This document shows, one piece after another, positions 35,091-43,070 of a stretch of 64,000 bases of DNA. The stretch lies in assembly GCF_016703145.1 (NCBI RefSeq), contig NZ_JADJCO010000002.1, positions 248,001 to 312,000 of the forward strand. Direction: 5' to 3'. A program made the position numbers and the translations under genes. The notes below the pieces were generated by a model. That model saw nothing but the letters and a program-made list of their open reading frames with translations, was not told the DNA's origin and ran no database searches. This stretch comes from Ottowia sp. GTDB lineage: Bacteria > Pseudomonadota > Gammaproteobacteria > Burkholderiales > Burkholderiaceae_C. The stretch's first letter is position 1. The number at the start of each line of letters is the position of its first letter.

Positions 35091-36055
35091 CCGTGCTGGC
35101 CCGACGCAACCCGCAACTCAATCGGCATGGCGAACTGGTGCACCTGCTCTCCACCGAGGGCCTGCCGCGCGATTTGCTCATCCACATCCTCGACACCGCC
35201 GCGCAGTTCGTCAGCGTGAGCGACCGCGAGGTCAAGAAGGTGCCCCTGCTGCGCGGCAAGAGCGTGTTCAACCTGTTCTTCGAGAACTCCACGCGCACCC
35301 GCACCACCTTCGACATCGCCGCCACGCGCCTGTCGGCCGACGTGTACACGCTGGACATCGCGCGCTCTTCCACCGCCAAGGGCGAGTCGCTGCTGGACAC
35401 CGTGGCCAACCTCAGCGCCATGGCCGCCGACATCTTCGTCGTGCGCCACAGCGAGAGCGGCGCGCCCTACCTGCTGGCGCAGCACGTGGCGCCGCACGTG
35501 CACGTCATCAACGCCGGCGACGGGCGCCACGCGCACCCCACGCAGGGCCTGCTGGACATGTACACCATCCGGCACTACAAGAAGGATTTCAGCAACCTCG
35601 TGGTGGCCATCGTCGGCGACGTGCTGCACTCGCGCGTGGCGCGCTCGGACATCCACGCCCTCACCACCCTGGGCGCGGCCGAGGTGCGCGTGGTCGGCCC
35701 CCGCACCCTCGTGCCGGGCGACCTGGCGCCCATGGGCGTGCGCGTGTGCCACACGCTGGAGGAGGGCATCACGGATGCCGACGTGATCATCATGCTGCGC
35801 CTGCAGAACGAGCGCATGAGCGGCGCGCTGCTGCCCTCCAGCCAGGAGTTCTTCAAGAGCTTCGGCCTCACGCCCGAAAAGTTGCGCTGGGCCAGGCCCG
35901 ACGCCATCGTCATGCACCCTGGGCCGATCAACCGCGGCGTCGAGATCGACTCGCAGGTGGTCGATGGCCGCCAGAGCGTGATCCTGCCGCAGGTGACCTT
36001 CGGCATCGCGGTGCGCATGGCGGTGATGAGCATCGTGGCCGGCAACGAGGCATGA
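35087..36055 (+). CDS. pyrB: Aspartate carbamoyltransferase catalytic subunit
   Basis: 322 residues of an enzyme condensing carbamoyl phosphate and aspartate in pyrimidine synthesis. The carbamoyl-phosphate motif FENSTRTRTTF is near residue 60; HPTQGLLDMYTI and MRLQNERM, then MHPGPINRGVEI, are the aspartate-domain signatures. No pyrI regulatory gene is present. Instead a dihydroorotase-like, probably non-catalytic, gene is encoded two genes downstream, as in pseudomonads, where such a protein is part of the ATCase dodecamer. Overlaps pyrR and hisC. Confidence 0.96.
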   Translation: MTVLARRNPQLNRHGELVHLLSTEGLPRDLLIHILDTAAQFVSVSDREVKKVPLLRGKSVFNLFFENSTRTRTTFDIAATRLSADVYTLDIARSSTAKGESLLDTVANLSAMAADIFVVRHSESGAPYLLAQHVAPHVHVINAGDGRHAHPTQGLLDMYTIRHYKKDFSNLVVAIVGDVLHSRVARSDIHALTTLGAAEVRVVGPRTLVPGDLAPMGVRVCHTLEEGITDADVIIMLRLQNERMSGALLPSSQEFFKSFGLTPEKLRWARPDAIVMHPGPINRGVEIDSQVVDGRQSVILPQVTFGIAVRMAVMSIVAGNEA

Positions 36056-37137
36056 GCGATCAGCGGTTCTGGAGCCCCGCCATCCGCGGGCTGGCGGCCT
36101 ACACGCCCGGCGAGAAGCCGCGGGAGGCAGGCTGGATCAAGCTCAACACCAACGAGTGCCCGTACCCGCCGTCGCCACGGGCCCTGCAGCGCATCGCCGA
36201 GGCGGCCGACGAGCGCCTGCGCCTGTACCCCGATCCGCAGGGCACCGAGTTGCGTGCCGAGATCGCCGCCCGGATGGGCCTGCGGCCGGGGCAGGTGTTC
36301 GTCGGCAATGGTTCGGACGAGGTGCTGGCTCACGCCTTCATGGCGCTGCTGCGGCACGGGCGGCCGGTGCTGGTGCCGGACATCAGCTACTCCTTCTACC
36401 CGGTGTACTGCGCGCTGTACGGCATCGAATGCCAGCCCGTCGCGCTGGACGAGGCGTTCCGGATCAGGGTGGCCGATTACCTGCGGCCCAACGGCGGCAT
36501 CGTGCTGCCCAACCCCAACGCGCCCACAGGCGTGGCCTTGCCGCTGCAGGACATCCGTGGGCTGCTGGAGCGCAACATCGGATCGGTGGTCGTGGTCGAT
36601 GAAGCCTACGTGGACTTTGGCGCCCAGAGCGCGGCCGCGCTGGTGGACGAGTTTCCGAACCTGCTGGTGGTGCAGACCTTCTCGAAGTCGCGCGCGCTGG
36701 CGGGGCTGCGCGTGGGCTTCGCGCTGGGGCACGCGGACCTGGTCCAGGCGATGGAGACGGTGAAGGACAGCTTCAACTCCTACCCCCTCGACCGTCTGGC
36801 GCAGGCCGGAGCGCTGGGCGCGCTGCAGGACCAGGCATATTTCGAGGCGATCACCGAGCGCATCGTTCGCAGCCGCGAATGGCTGGCGGAACAGTTGCAC
36901 GCGCTCGGGTTCGAAGGGCCGCCCTCGTCGGCCAACTTCCTGCTGGTCACGCACCCGCGCTGGGCCGCGGCGCAACTGCAGCAGGCGCTGCGCGAACGCA
37001 AGATCCTGGTGCGCCATTTCAAGCAGGCGCGCATCGCCAACCACCTGCGCATTTCCATCGGTTCGCAAGCAGAATGCGAAGTCCTGGTCCGGGCCCTGCA
37101 GGGCATTCTGGGCGCGAGCGCTTCGAGTCCTTCCTAG
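36052..37137 (+). CDS. hisC: Histidinol-phosphate aminotransferase-type enzyme
   Basis: 361 residues of a class I/II PLP aminotransferase, HisC family. IKLNTNECPYPPSP near the N-terminus, the GNGSDEVLAHAF phosphate-binding loop, LPNPNAPTG, DEAYVDF and the PLP-lysine motif TFSKSRALAGLRVGFALG are visible. Histidinol-phosphate specificity is the family default; aromatic amino acids are possible alternative substrates. The gene is inserted between pyrB (ATGA overlap) and the pyrC-like gene (13-base gap). This is an unusual place for a histidine gene and may reflect a paralogue with another role. Confidence 0.85.
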   Translation: MSDQRFWSPAIRGLAAYTPGEKPREAGWIKLNTNECPYPPSPRALQRIAEAADERLRLYPDPQGTELRAEIAARMGLRPGQVFVGNGSDEVLAHAFMALLRHGRPVLVPDISYSFYPVYCALYGIECQPVALDEAFRIRVADYLRPNGGIVLPNPNAPTGVALPLQDIRGLLERNIGSVVVVDEAYVDFGAQSAAALVDEFPNLLVVQTFSKSRALAGLRVGFALGHADLVQAMETVKDSFNSYPLDRLAQAGALGALQDQAYFEAITERIVRSREWLAEQLHALGFEGPPSSANFLLVTHPRWAAAQLQQALRERKILVRHFKQARIANHLRISIGSQAECEVLVRALQGILGASASSPS

Positions 37138-37150
37138 ATTCCTCCCGCAC

Positions 37151-38464
37151 ATGAAGCTTCTCATCGAACATGGCCGCGTGATCGACCCCGCCTCGGGCCG
37201 CGACGAGGCGGCCGACGTGGCGGTGGCCGCCGGCCGCATCGTCGGCATCGGCAGGCTGCCCGCCGACTTCGCGCCCAGCCGCACCATCGACGCGCGCGAC
37301 TGCTGGGTGCTGCCCGGCCTGGTGGACCTGGCCGCGCGCCTGCGCGAGCCCGGCCACGAACACGCCCGCATGCTCGAGAGCGAGATGGCCGCCGCCGTCG
37401 CCGGCGGCGTCACCAGCCTGGTCTGCCCGCCCGACACCGACCCGGTGCTCGACGAGCCCGGCCTGGTCGAGATGCTCAGGACCCGCGCCGAGAAGCTGCA
37501 CCAGGCCCGCGTGTTCCCGCAGGGCGCGCTCACGCGCGGCCTCAAGGGCGAGGTGCTGACCGAGATGGGCCAGCTCACCGACGCCGGCTGCGTTGCCTTC
37601 GGCCAGGCCGACGTGCCGCTGGTCAACACCCAGGTGCTGCAGCGCGCGCTGCAGTACGCCAGCACATTCGGCTATGCCGTGTGGCTGCGCCCGCAGGACC
37701 CGTGGCTGGGCGCCGGCGTGGCCGCCAGCGGCCCGCTGGCCATGCGCATGGGCCTGTCGGGCGTGCCGGCGGCGGCCGAGACGATCGCGCTGCACACCCT
37801 CTTCGAGCTGCTGTGCGCCATGCCCGGCGGCGAGCGCGCTCCGCGCGTGCACGTCTGCCGGCTGTCCAGCGCGGTCGGCGCCGCCCTGCTGCGGCAGGCC
37901 AAGGCCGAGGGCCTGCGTGTCACGGCCGACGTCAGCATCAACTCGTTGCACTTGATCGACCACGACATCGGTTACTACGACAGCAGCGCGCGCCTGAACC
38001 CGCCGCTGCGCCAGCAGCGCGACCGCGCCGCGCTGCGCGCCGCGCTGGCCGACGGCACCATCGACGCGCTGGTGTCCGACCACACGCCGGTCGAGGCCGA
38101 CGCCAAGCAGTTGCCCTTCGCCGAGGCCGAGCCCGGCGCCACCGGGCTGGAGCTGCTGCTGCCCCTGGCGCTGAAATGGGGCCTGGAGACGTCCGCCGCG
38201 GGCGTCATGCGCGCCCTGGGCGCCGTCACCCACGGGCCGGCGCAGGTGTTGGGCGGCGCCTTGGGCACGCTGCAGGCCAGTTGCGGCCGGCTGGTCGAGG
38301 GCGGCGTGGCCGACCTGTGCCTGTTCGACCCCGAGGCGCGCTGGCAGGTGGCGCCCGGGGCGCTGCGCAGCCAGGGCAAGCACACGCCGTTCGCCGGCCT
38401 CGAAATGGCGGGCCGCGTGCGCTGCACGCTGGTGGGCGGCCACCTGGCGCATTCGGCGCGGTGA
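37151..38464 (+). CDS. Non-catalytic dihydroorotase-like protein (PyrC')
   Basis: 437 residues with the amidohydrolase fold of class I dihydroorotases (GRVIDPASGRDEAADVAV; PGLVDLAARLREPG; VSDHTPVEADAK; FAGLEMAGRVRCTLVGG). The metal ligands are lost: the HxH pair is A61-A62-R63, and WLRPQD and VCRLSSA have Arg where metal-binding His is expected. It therefore should not hydrolyse dihydroorotate. In Pseudomonas such PyrC' proteins are needed to assemble active aspartate carbamoyltransferase; that role fits here. A catalytic dihydroorotase must be encoded elsewhere. Confidence 0.88.
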   Translation: MKLLIEHGRVIDPASGRDEAADVAVAAGRIVGIGRLPADFAPSRTIDARDCWVLPGLVDLAARLREPGHEHARMLESEMAAAVAGGVTSLVCPPDTDPVLDEPGLVEMLRTRAEKLHQARVFPQGALTRGLKGEVLTEMGQLTDAGCVAFGQADVPLVNTQVLQRALQYASTFGYAVWLRPQDPWLGAGVAASGPLAMRMGLSGVPAAAETIALHTLFELLCAMPGGERAPRVHVCRLSSAVGAALLRQAKAEGLRVTADVSINSLHLIDHDIGYYDSSARLNPPLRQQRDRAALRAALADGTIDALVSDHTPVEADAKQLPFAEAEPGATGLELLLPLALKWGLETSAAGVMRALGAVTHGPAQVLGGALGTLQASCGRLVEGGVADLCLFDPEARWQVAPGALRSQGKHTPFAGLEMAGRVRCTLVGGHLAHSAR

Positions 38465-38477
38465 GGTCCGCCGCCGC

Positions 38478-39230
38478 ATGAAGGCGCTGACCGCGCTCTG
38501 GCTGATGGCGCGCGGCGGGGCGCACCTGGCCGGCGGCTGGTGGACCATCCGCACGCGCTTTCCGGCGCTGCCCGCGGCCGAGCGCGAGGCCCGCGTGCAG
38601 CAGTGGGCGCGGCGCTTCCTCGAAATCTGGCGCATCGACCTGCAGGTGCACGGCCAGCCGCCGGCGCGGGGGCCGGTGCTGCTGGCGGCCAACCACATCT
38701 CCTGGCTCGACATCCTGGTGCTGCACGCGGCGGGCTTCTGCCGCTTCGTGTCCAAGGCCGACGTCAAGCGCTGGCCGGTGATCGGCATGCTGGCCACCGG
38801 TGCCGGCACGCTCTACATCGAACGCGAATCGCGCCGCGACGCCCTGCGCGTGGTGCACCACATGCGCGAGGCGCTGGCGCGCGGCGAGGTGGTGGCGGTG
38901 TTTCCCGAGGGCACGACCAGCGACGGCGCCGCGCTGCTGCCGTTCCATGCCAACCTGCTGCAGGCGGCGATCTCGGCGCGGGCACCGGTGCAGCCGGTGG
39001 GCCTGAGCTTCGTCGATGGCCGAAGCGGCCGCCTCAGCCTGGCGCCCATCTACGTGGGCGACGACTCGCTCATCGCCTCGGTCTGGCGCACCCTCACCAC
39101 GCCCGGCCTGTGCGCGGTGGTGCGCTATGGCGCGCCCCAGCCGGCCGAGGGGCGTGAGCGGCGCGCTTGGGCGGCCGAGCTGCGCGGCGCCGTGGCGATG
39201 CTGCGCGAGTCGCCGACTGCTACTGAATAG
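38478..39230 (+). CDS. plsC: 1-acyl-sn-glycerol-3-phosphate acyltransferase
   Basis: 250 residues. The catalytic NHISWLD (HxxxxD) motif lies near residue 75 and FPEGTTSDG near 138, in a PlsC-type acyltransferase; an N-terminal hydrophobic segment associates it with the inner membrane. It makes phosphatidic acid from lysophosphatidic acid. It is the last gene of the algH-ruvX-pyr operon, 13 bases after the dihydroorotase-like gene. Its stop TAG lies at the edge of a family A repeat. Confidence 0.9.
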   Translation: MKALTALWLMARGGAHLAGGWWTIRTRFPALPAAEREARVQQWARRFLEIWRIDLQVHGQPPARGPVLLAANHISWLDILVLHAAGFCRFVSKADVKRWPVIGMLATGAGTLYIERESRRDALRVVHHMREALARGEVVAVFPEGTTSDGAALLPFHANLLQAAISARAPVQPVGLSFVDGRSGRLSLAPIYVGDDSLIASVWRTLTTPGLCAVVRYGAPQPAEGRERRAWAAELRGAVAMLRESPTATE

Positions 39231-39280
39231 ATAGCTTCAGGCGCATTATCCACGCTGGAATTCGGCCAAAATCGTTCAAA
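39220..39280. repeat. Family A repeat after plsC
   Basis: TACTGAATAGATAGCTTCAG, GCGCATTATCCACGCTGGAA and CGGCCAAAATCGTTCAAACC. This is the reverse orientation of the TTTCAAG...TATCC form. It overlaps the last codons of plsC and supplies the stop; the remaining gap to 39341 has no other element recognised. Confidence 0.65.
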
Positions 39281-39341
39281 CCACAGCCGGGTTGGCGAGC
39301 CGACTCGGGCACAGCGTCAGGTGCGACTTCAGTTGCTTCGG

Positions 39342-40418
39342 TCAGCCGTCCGGCGCCGCCGGCGCGAACGTCACCACGTGATCGACCTGCGGGCGGATGC
39401 CGATCCATTCGCCCACGCGGTGGTCGTGGTGGCTGGGCACGTGGGCCAGCACGGTTTCGCCGCTGGCCAGTTGCAGGGTGTAGAGGAATTCCGAGCCGCG
39501 GAACGCCTTGCGCAGGATGCGCGCCTTCACCGGCGCGTCGTCGTCGTGCACGATGTCGTCGGCGCGCAGCAGCAGGTCGCAGCGGCCTTCGGCGTAGGCG
39601 TCCGGCAGGGGACATTCGGTGCCATCCCTCAGCGGGCCGATGGGTGTTTCCAGGCGGGAGCCGACGCCGTTGCGCAGGATGCGCGCGGGCACGAACACGC
39701 CATGGCCGATGAAGTCGGCCACGAAGCGCGTGGCCGGTCGGTGGTAGAGCGTGTAGGCATCGTCCCACTGGTGCAGGCGGCCGTCGTGCATGACGCCGAT
39801 CTGGTCGCCGATGGCGAACGCCTCCAGTTGGTCGTGCGTGACGAACAGGGCGGTGGCGCGGGCGGCCTTGAGGATGGCGCGCAGCTCGTGCGCCAGGCGC
39901 TCGCGCAGGTCGACGTCGAGGTTGGAGAACGGCTCGTCCAGCAGCAGCAGACGCGGGCTGGGGGCCATGGCGCGCGCCAGCGCCACGCGCTGCTGCTGGC
40001 CGCCGGACAGCTCGTGCGGGTACCGCCGCTCGCTGCCGGCCAGGTCGACCAGCGCCAGCACCTCGGTCACGCGCCGCGCGCGCTCGCGCGCGGGCAGGTG
40101 CTTCAGGCCGAAGGCCACGTTGCGGCCCACGTCCAGGTGCGGGAACAGCGCGTAGTCCTGGAACACCATGCCGATGCGCCGCGCCTCGGGCGGCACGTGC
40201 AGGCGCGCGCCGCTGACCAGCTCGCCGCTCAGGTGGATGGTGCCGGCAGTCACGCGCTCCAACCCGGCCACGGCGCGCAGCAGCGTGGTCTTGCCGCAGC
40301 CGGAGGGACCGATCAGCACGCCGATGTCGCCCGCGGCGAGGCCCAGCGCGACCTGCTGCACGGCGGGGCGCGGCTGGCCGGAGTAGCGCACGTCAACCTG
40401 GTCAATCTGGAGGAACAT
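39342..40418 (-). CDS. fbpC: Iron(III) ABC transporter ATP-binding protein
   Basis: 358 residues. Walker A IGPSGCGKTTLL is near residue 37, the signature HELSGGQQQRVALARAM near 135, Walker B LLLLDEPFSNLD and the H-loop VTHDQ follow; the C-terminal TOBE-like domain (230-358) is as in FbpC/PotA. Ferric-iron specificity is inferred from the two-domain permease encoded divergently and from a Fur-box-like site between them. Start ATG at 40418 (MFLQIDQV). Confidence 0.85.
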   Translation of the reverse strand: MFLQIDQVDVRYSGQPRPAVQQVALGLAAGDIGVLIGPSGCGKTTLLRAVAGLERVTAGTIHLSGELVSGARLHVPPEARRIGMVFQDYALFPHLDVGRNVAFGLKHLPARERARRVTEVLALVDLAGSERRYPHELSGGQQQRVALARAMAPSPRLLLLDEPFSNLDVDLRERLAHELRAILKAARATALFVTHDQLEAFAIGDQIGVMHDGRLHQWDDAYTLYHRPATRFVADFIGHGVFVPARILRNGVGSRLETPIGPLRDGTECPLPDAYAEGRCDLLLRADDIVHDDDAPVKARILRKAFRGSEFLYTLQLASGETVLAHVPSHHDHRVGEWIGIRPQVDHVVTFAPAAPDG

Positions 40419-40430
40419 GGTGGGATTGTA

Positions 40431-40450
40431 GATACGTACAATTCTCATTT
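40431..40450. promoter_or_regulatory. Fur-box-like site between fbpC and fbpB
   Basis: The minus strand reads AAATGAGAATTGTACGTATC, with the classic TGAGAAT half-site and a partial inverted partner. It lies 12 bases upstream of the fbpC start in the 103-bp divergent promoter region, so one site could control both genes. The call rests on motif similarity and on the gene functions. Confidence 0.55.
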
Positions 40451-40521
40451 GCGCCGACCCAATCCGGCCAGCCTCCTCGGCGCGCCGTCACCGTCTCCTG
40501 TCCACTCTCTCACCCCGCATC

Positions 40522-42153
40522 TTGCGCGCCCTGCCCACGCTGATCCTCGTGCTCGTCGCCGCCGTGTTGGCCCTGCCGGTGCTGGCGGTGGTCGGCTCGT
40601 GGCTGCAGTGGAACGGGGTGTCGGCGCAGATCCTGCGGGAGATGGCGGCCACGGTGCTGCCCGAGTACCTGGCGGTCACGGTGCAGCTGTCGGTGCTGGT
40701 GGGCCTGGGCGTCGTTGCCATGGGCGTGCCGGCGGCGGTGCTGGTGACGGTGTTCGACTTTCCGGGCCGGCGCAGCTTCGAATGGCTGCTGCTGCTGCCG
40801 CTGGCCATGCCGGCCTACGTCACGGCGTACGCCTACACCGACTTCCTGCAGTTCGCCGGGCCGCTGCAGACCTGGATGCGCGCCAGCTTCGGGCTGGAAG
40901 GGCGCCTGCTGCCCGAGGTGCGCAGCCTCGGGGGCGCGGCCTGGGTGTTCTCGTTCTCGCTCTACCCCTATGTCTACCTGCTGGCGCGCACCGCGCTGGC
41001 CGAGCGCGCGCCGCAGCTGATGGAAGCCGCTCGCCTGCTGGGCGCCGGCCTGCCGCGCCGCTTGGGCGAGGTGGCGCTGCCCATGGCCCGCCCGGCGGTG
41101 GCGGCGGGCACGGCCCTGGCGCTGATGGAAGTGCTGGCCGACTACGGCGTGTCGGCCTACTTCGGCATCCAGACTTTCACCGTCGGCATCTACAAGGCCT
41201 GGCTGTCCATGGGCGACCGCGTGGCCGCCGCGCAACTGGCCACGGTGATGCTGGGGCTGGTCGTGCTGCTGCTGTGGCTGGAACAACATGCGCGGCGGCG
41301 CCTGCGCTTTGCCGGTGGCACGGCGCGCGCCAGCTCCAGCGAGGCGCGGCCCATCGCCTTGCGCGGTGCCCGCAGCCTCGTCGCCTGGGTGCTGTGCCTG
41401 ATGCCGGTGCTGATGGGCTTCGTGCTTCCGGTGGCCTTCATGCTGCGGCCGCTGGCGGCGGACTGGTCGGTGCTGCCCTGGGACCGCTTCCTGGGCTGGG
41501 CCTGGAACAGCGTGCGCCTGGGCGCCATGACAGCCGTGCTGGCGGTGCTGGCGGCCTGGTTCCTGGCCTACTGCCTGCGCCGGCAGCCGAGCTGGCCGCG
41601 GCGGCTGGCGGTGCAGACCGTGTCGCTGGGCTACGCGGTGCCGGGCGCGGTGGTGGTGGTCGGCCTGCTGCTGCCGGTGGGCTGGCTGCAGGCGCGCTGG
41701 CCGCAGGCCGGCGCGGGTGGCCTCGTCACCGCCACGGTGCTGGGCCTGCTGTGGGCGTACCTGGTGCGCTTCGTGTCGGTGGCGCTGCAGTCGATGCAGG
41801 CCGGCTATGCGCGCGTGCCGCGCAGCCTGGACGAGTCGGCGCGCATGCTGGGCGCCGGCGGGCTGGAGCTGGCCGCGCGCGTGCACGCGCCGCTGCTGCG
41901 CCGCGCCGGCTTCGCGGCCGCGCTGCTGGTGTTCGTGGACGTGATGAAGGAGCTGCCGGCCACCATCGTGCTGCGCCCCTTCAACACCGACACACTGGCC
42001 GTGGTGGCCAACCAACTGGCGCGCGACGAGCGCCTGGGCGAGGCGGCGCTGCCTTCGCTGGCGCTGGTGGTGGTGGGGCTGCTGCCGGTGATCCTGCTCA
42101 GCCGCACGCTGCGGGCCGAGCGGCGTCCGGCGGAGGGCGACTTGGGCGTATAG
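40522..42153 (+). CDS. fbpB: Iron(III) ABC transporter permease (fused two-domain)
   Basis: 543 residues with about 12 membrane segments in two homologous halves, each with an EAA-type loop (MEAARLLGAGLPRRLGEVALP near residue 180; DESARMLGAGGLELAARVHAP near 450). This duplicated layout is characteristic of FbpB/SfuB ferric-iron permeases. The start is TTG at 40522; no in-frame ATG precedes it. The periplasmic iron-binding protein gene (fbpA) is not in the window next to it. Confidence 0.87.
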   Translation: MRALPTLILVLVAAVLALPVLAVVGSWLQWNGVSAQILREMAATVLPEYLAVTVQLSVLVGLGVVAMGVPAAVLVTVFDFPGRRSFEWLLLLPLAMPAYVTAYAYTDFLQFAGPLQTWMRASFGLEGRLLPEVRSLGGAAWVFSFSLYPYVYLLARTALAERAPQLMEAARLLGAGLPRRLGEVALPMARPAVAAGTALALMEVLADYGVSAYFGIQTFTVGIYKAWLSMGDRVAAAQLATVMLGLVVLLLWLEQHARRRLRFAGGTARASSSEARPIALRGARSLVAWVLCLMPVLMGFVLPVAFMLRPLAADWSVLPWDRFLGWAWNSVRLGAMTAVLAVLAAWFLAYCLRRQPSWPRRLAVQTVSLGYAVPGAVVVVGLLLPVGWLQARWPQAGAGGLVTATVLGLLWAYLVRFVSVALQSMQAGYARVPRSLDESARMLGAGGLELAARVHAPLLRRAGFAAALLVFVDVMKELPATIVLRPFNTDTLAVVANQLARDERLGEAALPSLALVVVGLLPVILLSRTLRAERRPAEGDLGV

Positions 42154-42180
42154 TTCCATTCCACGCCCGCCTTCGCCGCC

Positions 42181-42525
42181 ATGGACCTCAAAGCAACGGC
42201 CTTCGCACCAGATACAGACTTCCAGTCCGACCAGGTGTTCGAGTTGGCGGCCGAAGTGTTCCGCGTCATGTCGGCGCCCATGCGCCTGAAGATCATCAGC
42301 GCGCTGTGCCAGGGCGAGAAGAACGTGGGCGAGTTGCTGGCCCATGTGCCCACGACCCAGCCCAACATGAGCCAGCACCTCAACACCTTGTACAAGGCCG
42401 GCGTGCTGGGCAAGCGTCGCGAGGGCGTGCAGATCTACTACCGCATCGTCAACGACCGCGTCGTCACCCTGTGCCGCGCCGTGTGCACGCAGATCGCCAT
42501 CGGGACGGGAGACGAACCGGGCTGA
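42181..42525 (+). CDS. ArsR-family regulator, probable sulfur-responsive repressor
   Basis: 114 residues with a winged helix-turn-helix (SAPMRLKIISALCQGEKNVGEL; TTQPNMSQHLNTLYKAGVLGKRREG; wing IYYRI). Cysteines at 43, 98 and 102 are placed like the thiol-switch cysteines of SqrR/BigR/SoxR persulfide sensors (one in the helix before the recognition region, one in the last helix). It stands immediately before the sulfur-oxidation genes, so it is probably their repressor, relieved by persulfide. The symbol soxR is ambiguous and is not used. Confidence 0.82.
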   Translation: MDLKATAFAPDTDFQSDQVFELAAEVFRVMSAPMRLKIISALCQGEKNVGELLAHVPTTQPNMSQHLNTLYKAGVLGKRREGVQIYYRIVNDRVVTLCRAVCTQIAIGTGDEPG

Positions 42526-42663
42526 CGCCGCGGTGCCGGCGCCCGGGCGCATGAGCATTCGATGCAACCGTCGTTCAGAATCGCCCCGCGCGGCCTACAC
42601 TCGCCGCAGGGCCGCCCAGCGCGTGGGGGTAAATCCCCGGTGCCGCCATATCGGCGCGCGTCC

Positions 42664-42690
42664 TATCATGCACACGACATATAAGCGGCC
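42664..42690. promoter_or_regulatory. Candidate operator/promoter before the sulfide dehydrogenase genes
   Basis: TATCATGCACACGACATATAAG lies here, about 60 bases before the cytochrome gene, in a 219-bp gap. The block CATATAAG recurs as CATATAAAG before soxC (46485-46493), with another TATAA/TATCA just upstream in both. Two shared sites ahead of two sox transcription units could be binding sites for the ArsR-type protein. Weak evidence. Confidence 0.35.
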
Positions 42691-42744
42691 ACGGATTTTT
42701 TTGCGTGTGCCACGCCATCATCCTATCCAGGAGGACCCCACGTG

Positions 42745-43056
42745 ATGAAACCTTCCTCGACCGCCGGGCTCGCTGCCGCGGCGCTGCTGGCCGCCGCCAG
42801 TGCCGCGCAGGCCCAGACCGACCCGCTGCAGGTGCGCAGCTGGGCCGCCGCTTGCGCCAACTGCCACGGCACCAATGGGCAGGCCCAAGCGGGCAACCAG
42901 CCGCTGGCCGGCGCCAGCCAGAGCGAGATGCTGAAGAAGCTGATGGAATTCAAGAGCGGCGCCCGGCCCGCGACCATCATGCACCAGCTCAGCAAGGGCT
43001 ACACCGACGAGCAGCTCGCCGCCATCGCCGGCTGGTTCGCGGCGCAGAAGAAATGA
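42745..43056 (+). CDS. Flavocytochrome c cytochrome subunit (SoxE/FccA-like)
   Basis: 103 residues: signal peptide (GLAAAALLAAASAAQA) and one haem site CANCH in WAAACANCHGTNG, with the distal methionine probably in the IMHQLSKGYTDEQL region. It is a class I c-type cytochrome, the electron-accepting partner of the flavoprotein encoded 14 bases downstream. ATG at 42745 follows a good AGGAGG ribosome site; a GTG lies one codon earlier. Confidence 0.85.
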   Translation: MKPSSTAGLAAAALLAAASAAQAQTDPLQVRSWAAACANCHGTNGQAQAGNQPLAGASQSEMLKKLMEFKSGARPATIMHQLSKGYTDEQLAAIAGWFAAQKK

Positions 43057-43070
43057 GGGGAGGACTCGCC

